Source: G963666535 sp963666535 (GTDB lineage: Bacteria > Bacillota > Clostridia > Oscillospirales > Oscillospiraceae). From it: DNA of 64,000 bases. Made by a program: the position numbers and the translations under genes. Shown here piece after piece: positions 59,698 through 64,000 of the stretch. Position 1 is the first letter of the stretch. Every line of letters starts with the position of its first letter. The notes below the pieces were generated by a model that did not search any database, was not told where the DNA came from, and saw only the letters and a program-made list of their open reading frames with translations. The stretch spans positions 2,976,001-3,040,000 of the forward strand of contig OY762913.1 in the NCBI GenBank assembly GCA_963666535.1, given 5' to 3'.

Positions 59698-60795
59698 TTA
59701 GGCTGCGTAGACGGTATCAAGGAATGCATCAAATAGTTCTTCTGGGGTACGGTAGCCCAGCTTTCGGCGTGGCCGCCCATTCAGCTCATCGGCAGCAGTC
59801 AGAATGTCCTCGTCTGTGTACTGTTTAATGGACGTGCCCTTGGGAACGAAGGTACGGAACAGCCCGTTATGCCGTTCGTTCTGTGGCCGTTCCCAAGAGC
59901 TGTACGGATGGGCAAAATAGACCTTAGCACCCCAATTTGCCACCTGTTCGAAATCAGCAAACTCGCTGCCGTTGTCCACGGTAATGGTCTTAAACACATC
60001 CGCAAAACGGTCTCCGTACTCGCAGCGCAGGGCTCTCATGGCATCCATTACAGCATCACTGGTCTTGCCGAGGATGCGAAACGCAAGGTAGGTTTCTGTC
60101 CTCTTTTCCAGAAGCGAGAAAACAACGGCTTCTTTCCCGGCTCGTTTTCCAACCACGGTATCACCCTCCCAGTGGCCTTCCTCAATGCGGAGTGCAGCAA
60201 TCTCTGGACGAATAGAAATGCTCTCGCCGTAGTGCTGTTTGTTCTCTCTGCTCTTGTGTTCCTTTTCATTTCGCTTCAAGGCTTCCCGCAGTTCGGTGGG
60301 GGTAATGGGAAGCACACCGGCCCACACCATGTTGTAGAGCGTGCGTGTGCAGACCATTTTATCTGCATTGAATAGCTGATGTAACTTCGCATATCCGCAG
60401 CAGGCATCCAGAGACCATTTGTGCTCTCGTACCTGCTTGACGACCCAATCGGTAAATGCTTTGCACCGCCTTGCTTTGAGTGGCTTGCGGCAGGCTTCTC
60501 TGTTGGCCTTGTAGACAGCCAAGCCCCGTTTCGGAGAATAGTCGGGTGCCTTTCCTCTGCTGCTCTTCCGAGGCAGTGTGCCACGTTTCAGCTCATTTGA
60601 GACGGTGGATAGAGCACATCCTACCTCTCTGGCAATCGCTCTGATACCGAGCCGTTGCTTGCGAAGTGCTTTAATCGCTCCGCGCTCCTCAAGTCCTAAT
60701 GCTCCCCCCTCTTGCGTTCTGGTGTGGCTATGATATAATCTTGGCAGTCCATAGTGATTGCCCTCCTTTGGCAGATGGTTGTGTGAGAACTCCAT
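59698..60795 (-). CDS. IS30-family transposase
   Basis: 365 residues. N-terminal HTH with RLGIRAIAREVGCALSTVSN; the DDE residues appear in GHWEGDTVVGK, TVDNGSEFADFEQVA and WERPQNERHNGLFRTFVPKG, all standard IS30 motifs. The frame is intact. I could not fix the inverted repeats; GTGCAAGTTGGACA near 59610 and TGTTACAATTGTGTAC near 60798 are weakly complementary and might be the ends. Confidence 0.93.
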   Translation of the reverse strand: MEFSHNHLPKEGNHYGLPRLYHSHTRTQEGGALGLEERGAIKALRKQRLGIRAIAREVGCALSTVSNELKRGTLPRKSSRGKAPDYSPKRGLAVYKANREACRKPLKARRCKAFTDWVVKQVREHKWSLDACCGYAKLHQLFNADKMVCTRTLYNMVWAGVLPITPTELREALKRNEKEHKSRENKQHYGESISIRPEIAALRIEEGHWEGDTVVGKRAGKEAVVFSLLEKRTETYLAFRILGKTSDAVMDAMRALRCEYGDRFADVFKTITVDNGSEFADFEQVANWGAKVYFAHPYSSWERPQNERHNGLFRTFVPKGTSIKQYTDEDILTAADELNGRPRRKLGYRTPEELFDAFLDTVYAA

Positions 60796-60860
60796 TCTGT
60801 TACAATTGTGTACTGTTCATTAAGTGATTTAACATTAGTTTCTTGGATGTTACATTTCGC

Positions 60861-63677
60861 TCATTCCAGCGCTACTGACTTCATAAAACGTTCGAGCATC
60901 GCCGCCACCTCGGCGCGGGTTGCAGAGGCTTGCGGATTGAGATTACCGCTGCCGTCTCCGTTCATGATTCCCGCGCCGCACGCCCACTGCAAGGCAGAAT
61001 ACGCATAATCCGAGATAGTAAGCGCATCATTGTAGGACAGAATATTTGTGTCCTCGCCGACCGATACGTCGTAGCCCTTATATTTGGCGTAGTTATAAAG
61101 CATCACAGCAAGCTGCTCACGAGCAAGTGAGTTTTTGGGCGCAAACTGATTGTTGCCAATGCCGCCCGCAATGCCATTTGCAGCCACCCATGCGGCAGCA
61201 GTTTCATACCATGCGCCGTAGGGTACATCGGAGAAGCTGTTTGTATTGACGCCCTTATCTCCGCTTAAGCGGTACAGTACGGTGACAATCATTCCTCTTG
61301 TCGTTGTTCCGTTGGGGCTGAACGTATCTGAACCCGTTCCGGTCATCAGTCTGCTTTCATAGGCAAATAGTACGTTATTATAGAACCAGTCGTCCTTCTT
61401 AACGTCGGTAAACGGATTAACAGATTCAACCGCTTTCTTTTTGAACGAGGCAGCTATGCTGTGCGCCTTTTTAATATTTTCAAAGGTATAGGTCGAAACC
61501 GCGCCGACAGAAACACCGTCTACCAAAACGTTTTCAATCTCATAGCCATTGTCGGGGATAATGGTATAGGTTTTGATGCTGCCAAAGGAAACGGAAACAC
61601 TGTCACTCGGGCTGATGTTGCCGCCAGCTCCTGCCGTGGCTGTGACGGTGTAATATGCAGGAGAATAGGCCCCGCCTCCTCCGCTTGCTTGTGCCCGTGT
61701 AACGGTAATGGTATATGTCTGCGTAGTTATGCCATCCTGCGCGGTGACAACAACTGTTATTGTGTTCGAGCCGACCGCAAGGGGGATGCTGCCGGAGGCT
61801 GAGCCGCCGGGCACCGTGATACCGTTGATCATGACGGTCGCATTTGTGCCATTTGCAGTAGGCGTTACAGTCATGCCGGATATGTTGCTTGCAACCGACG
61901 CTGTATAACTGAACGTGCATGCACCAAATGCAGGCGACAGGGTGCTCCCGCTCAGCGTCATGCCGGAGAGTGAGGCGTCGCTGCTTGCCCGCGTGACGGT
62001 GACGGTGTAGGTCCGCGTAGTCGAACCGTCCTGCGCGGTGACGATGATATTAACCGTGTTTTCACCTTCAGAGAGTGGGATTCCACCGGAGGCCGCGCCG
62101 TTTGTCACCGTCGCGCTGTTCACTGTGATGGTTGCGTTGGCATGGCTTGCTGTCGGTGTTACGGTCAGGCTGGATATGCTGTTTGCTACCGACGCGGTAT
62201 AACTATATGTGCTCCCGTCAAAAGAAGGTGAAAGCGTACCCTGGCTGATGCTCAGACCGGAGAGTGCCGCGTCGCTGCTTGCCGCCCGGGCCACGGTGAC
62301 GGTATATGTTCTGGTGGTTATGCCGTCCTGCGCAGTTACAGCAACGGTGAAAACATTCTCGCCCACGTCAAGGCTCTGTGCGGAAGCTGTGCCGTCCCAC
62401 AAGACTGCCGTGCCGCCGTCCTTTTTCAGGGTCATCGTGGCAATAGGGTTGATTTTTGCAGCGGTTAAGCTGATACTGCTCACATTGTTGGCGACCGGCA
62501 CAGTGTAGGTATAGGTGCCTGAAGCAAAGGCAGGCGAAATCGTACCGGCGCTTACGATCAACCCGGAAAGCCTCGCTTCGCCGAGTAGGTTTGAATTTAG
62601 CGTGCCTGTGGCGGCAGAGTCCGCCGTTGTGGTGATGGAGCCTATATATCGGCTGGACGCCGTTTCCACCACGCTGACAACAGTCCCCTCGGGCAGGTAA
62701 AGGTAAAGCTTACCGGCCTCATCGGTAAACATATCGTCTGTGCCGTAGGTATAGGGCATGCCGCTCAGACTTGCTGTCAGTGAATTGACTGCTGTCGCGG
62801 CGTTTACCCCCGCAAGCTGTACAGTGGTGAGGTATACGGGCACGCCGCCTTCGCCTGCGGGTTTGTTCATCAGCGTGCCGCTGCTTATACCACCTTCTCC
62901 CTTGCCGATAGCTTCCGACTTGTGGCCTGTTGCCTTGACGCTGCCACCGGAAATATACACTGCTCCGCCATCTCCGTTGAAACCGCCGCCTATTCCCGCG
63001 CCGCCCGAATGAAGACTGCCTTCGCCGCCAACGGCGGTGACGGTGCCGCCGGAAATGGTGACCGTGCCGCCGTTTCCTCTCGTGCCGCCGCCTATTCCCG
63101 CGCCGCCATAGCTTGAATTGACAGCACCGCTGGTGGCTATGACCGTGCCGCTATTGATGGCAATACTTCCTCCGCTGATATTATTGCCGCCGCCTATTCC
63201 CGCGCAGTCGTAAATTCCCGTGGAATAAAGCGAGCCGTCTCCGCCTATGGTCAGAGCTGTGCCTTCTGGTAAATTCAGGCCCGGTTTGAGAGCGTTTGAG
63301 CCAACGAGTGTGAGATTAACGAACGAAGTCCCTTTAATATCAAATCCCGGTAAATCAGCATACTCAGCTGTCAAGCTGATATTTACGCTGCTTAATGTGA
63401 TGCTGACAGGGGCGCTTGCCGAACTGGCCGGGGCGTTTACCACAATCCTGTCTGTTATAGTAAACCGATTTCCGTTCGGCAGTACCATTGCGCCGCTCGC
63501 CATGGACACCTCATAAGCGCCGGGCTGCGTAAAGGTCAGAACCCCGTCTGCGTCGTATGTATATCCGGCTGCGTTGCCTGTGACCGCAAAATCGCTGCCC
63601 TTCGCCGCGCTTGCCGTTATGGGCGCAAGTGATAGAATGAGTACCATACTCATAAAAATGCTCAGCAGTTTTTTCAT
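60861..63677 (-). CDS. SLH-anchored surface protein 2 with cadherin-like repeats
   Basis: 938 residues. A signal peptide (LLSIFMSMVLILSLAPITASA) is followed by a Gly-rich β-helix-like part (ISGGTVTAVGGEG, GGAGIGGG), then three cadherin-like β-sandwich repeats of about 95 residues (LSGLSISQGTLSPSFDGSTY in the second; each ends in TYTVTVTRA-type text), a short FIVAR/InlB-like β unit (GNISPSDSVSVSFGSIKTY), and three C-terminal SLH domains (FTDVKKDDWFYNNVLFAYES first). It should sit on the S-layer or wall. It overlaps the preceding small gene by four bases. Confidence 0.9.
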   Translation of the reverse strand: MKKLLSIFMSMVLILSLAPITASAAKGSDFAVTGNAAGYTYDADGVLTFTQPGAYEVSMASGAMVLPNGNRFTITDRIVVNAPASSASAPVSITLSSVNISLTAEYADLPGFDIKGTSFVNLTLVGSNALKPGLNLPEGTALTIGGDGSLYSTGIYDCAGIGGGNNISGGSIAINSGTVIATSGAVNSSYGGAGIGGGTRGNGGTVTISGGTVTAVGGEGSLHSGGAGIGGGFNGDGGAVYISGGSVKATGHKSEAIGKGEGGISSGTLMNKPAGEGGVPVYLTTVQLAGVNAATAVNSLTASLSGMPYTYGTDDMFTDEAGKLYLYLPEGTVVSVVETASSRYIGSITTTADSAATGTLNSNLLGEARLSGLIVSAGTISPAFASGTYTYTVPVANNVSSISLTAAKINPIATMTLKKDGGTAVLWDGTASAQSLDVGENVFTVAVTAQDGITTRTYTVTVARAASSDAALSGLSISQGTLSPSFDGSTYSYTASVANSISSLTVTPTASHANATITVNSATVTNGAASGGIPLSEGENTVNIIVTAQDGSTTRTYTVTVTRASSDASLSGMTLSGSTLSPAFGACTFSYTASVASNISGMTVTPTANGTNATVMINGITVPGGSASGSIPLAVGSNTITVVVTAQDGITTQTYTITVTRAQASGGGGAYSPAYYTVTATAGAGGNISPSDSVSVSFGSIKTYTIIPDNGYEIENVLVDGVSVGAVSTYTFENIKKAHSIAASFKKKAVESVNPFTDVKKDDWFYNNVLFAYESRLMTGTGSDTFSPNGTTTRGMIVTVLYRLSGDKGVNTNSFSDVPYGAWYETAAAWVAANGIAGGIGNNQFAPKNSLAREQLAVMLYNYAKYKGYDVSVGEDTNILSYNDALTISDYAYSALQWACGAGIMNGDGSGNLNPQASATRAEVAAMLERFMKSVALE

Positions 63678-63961
63678 TTTGATTCCTCCATAATCGCTTC
63701 GTTATTACGCCGCTGCCCTTCACACATGCAGATGCCAATCAGGTCGTAGGGCGTTTGCTCCCTGAAGAACCAGCCGCAGCCACCGCAGTCGAAGGGCATT
63801 GGCTCTTCTGCAGTTTTGGACTTACTGCTAGCACAGCTTTCCTGCTCAGCTGTGGCAAAAGGTCTGCCTTCATCGGTGTACTCCGGATGCTCCGCAAAAT
63901 CCGGATAGGCCGGGTAGCTCTCCTTGAGCCTGTCGTCGTATTCCAAGTATATAGTAAACAT
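63674..63961 (-). CDS. Small Cys-rich protein coupled to the SLH gene
   Basis: 95 residues beginning MFTIYLEYDDRLKESYPAYP. The C-terminal half has CGGCGWFFREQTPYD and CMCEGQRRNN, two Cys pairs that could bind zinc or iron, like a rubredoxin-type knuckle. Similar proteins are common in clostridial mobile elements, from memory. The stop overlaps the SLH start (ATGA), so translation is coupled. Only 39 bases remain upstream, so any further operon genes are outside the window. Confidence 0.7.
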   Translation of the reverse strand: MFTIYLEYDDRLKESYPAYPDFAEHPEYTDEGRPFATAEQESCASSKSKTAEEPMPFDCGGCGWFFREQTPYDLIGICMCEGQRRNNEAIMEESK

Positions 63962-64000
63962 TCTCCCGCCCGCTCTGCAGACCCTATACGGTCTCTTTTG

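Overview
The window looks like chromosomal DNA of a spore-forming, Gram-positive clostridium (Bacillota, class Clostridia; an Oscillospiraceae/Ruminococcaceae-like genome is my best guess). The evidence is the strong AGGAGG-type ribosome sites, GTG and TTG starts, a Bce-type peptide-antibiotic resistance module, S-layer-homology (SLH) surface proteins, BlaI/BlaR1 pairs, small Asn/Lys-rich spore-type proteins and pieces of clostridial conjugative elements. I found no rRNA, tRNA or CRISPR array. The region is accessory in character: regulators, transporters and surface proteins mixed with insertion sequences and decayed mobile DNA.

Layout. 0-5 kb: the end of an SDR oxidoreductase gene, a WYL regulator, two small conserved proteins, and a SPL-type radical SAM gene split by a complete IS256-family element with a visible 8-bp target duplication. 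5-12.4 kb: small genes, a YcxB-like protein, a membrane diguanylate cyclase, a CobL-like orphan, an Xre mini-operon, a Suv3-like helicase and two tiny Asn-rich genes. 12.5-17.9 kb: BceB, BceA, sensor kinase and response regulator, then an autoregulated Xre/membrane-protein pair. 18-24 kb: MalY-type lyase and NhaC-type antiporter under a MarR regulator, and an MFS transporter. 24-29 kb: a radical SAM protein, a PAS-GGDEF-REC protein, a structured repeat present twice in the window, and a dead transglycosylase gene. 29-37.6 kb: an SLH protein of about 1,857 residues with 303-bp tandem repeats, its small DUF2442 partner and a MalT-like LuxR regulator.

38-53 kb holds three separate BlaI/M56-peptidase modules, each with its own promoter and dyad operators. 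Between the second and third lies a decaying conjugation module (VirB4, ribbon-helix-helix and other pseudogenes on the minus strand) with intact genes among it (LUD protein, Y-family polymerase plus YolD-like protein). The third M56 gene is cut by one in-frame amber codon. 53-55.6 kb: a MefA-like efflux gene preceded by a 12-codon leader peptide and RNA stems that would hide its ribosome site, then a second WYL regulator. 55.6-59 kb: a TetR-controlled set (DUF4097 lipoprotein, TVP38-like and condensation-like genes) in which two genes are frameshifted. 59-64 kb: a MITE-like element, an IS30-family transposase and a second SLH protein preceded by a small Cys-rich gene.

The main themes are envelope stress and antibiotic sensing (Bce, three BlaI/R pairs, leader-controlled efflux, TetR/DUF4097), surface display (two SLH proteins) and repeated invasion followed by decay of mobile DNA. 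Because several frameshifts fall close together and two sit at 7-base homopolymers, some may be assembly errors rather than true mutations.
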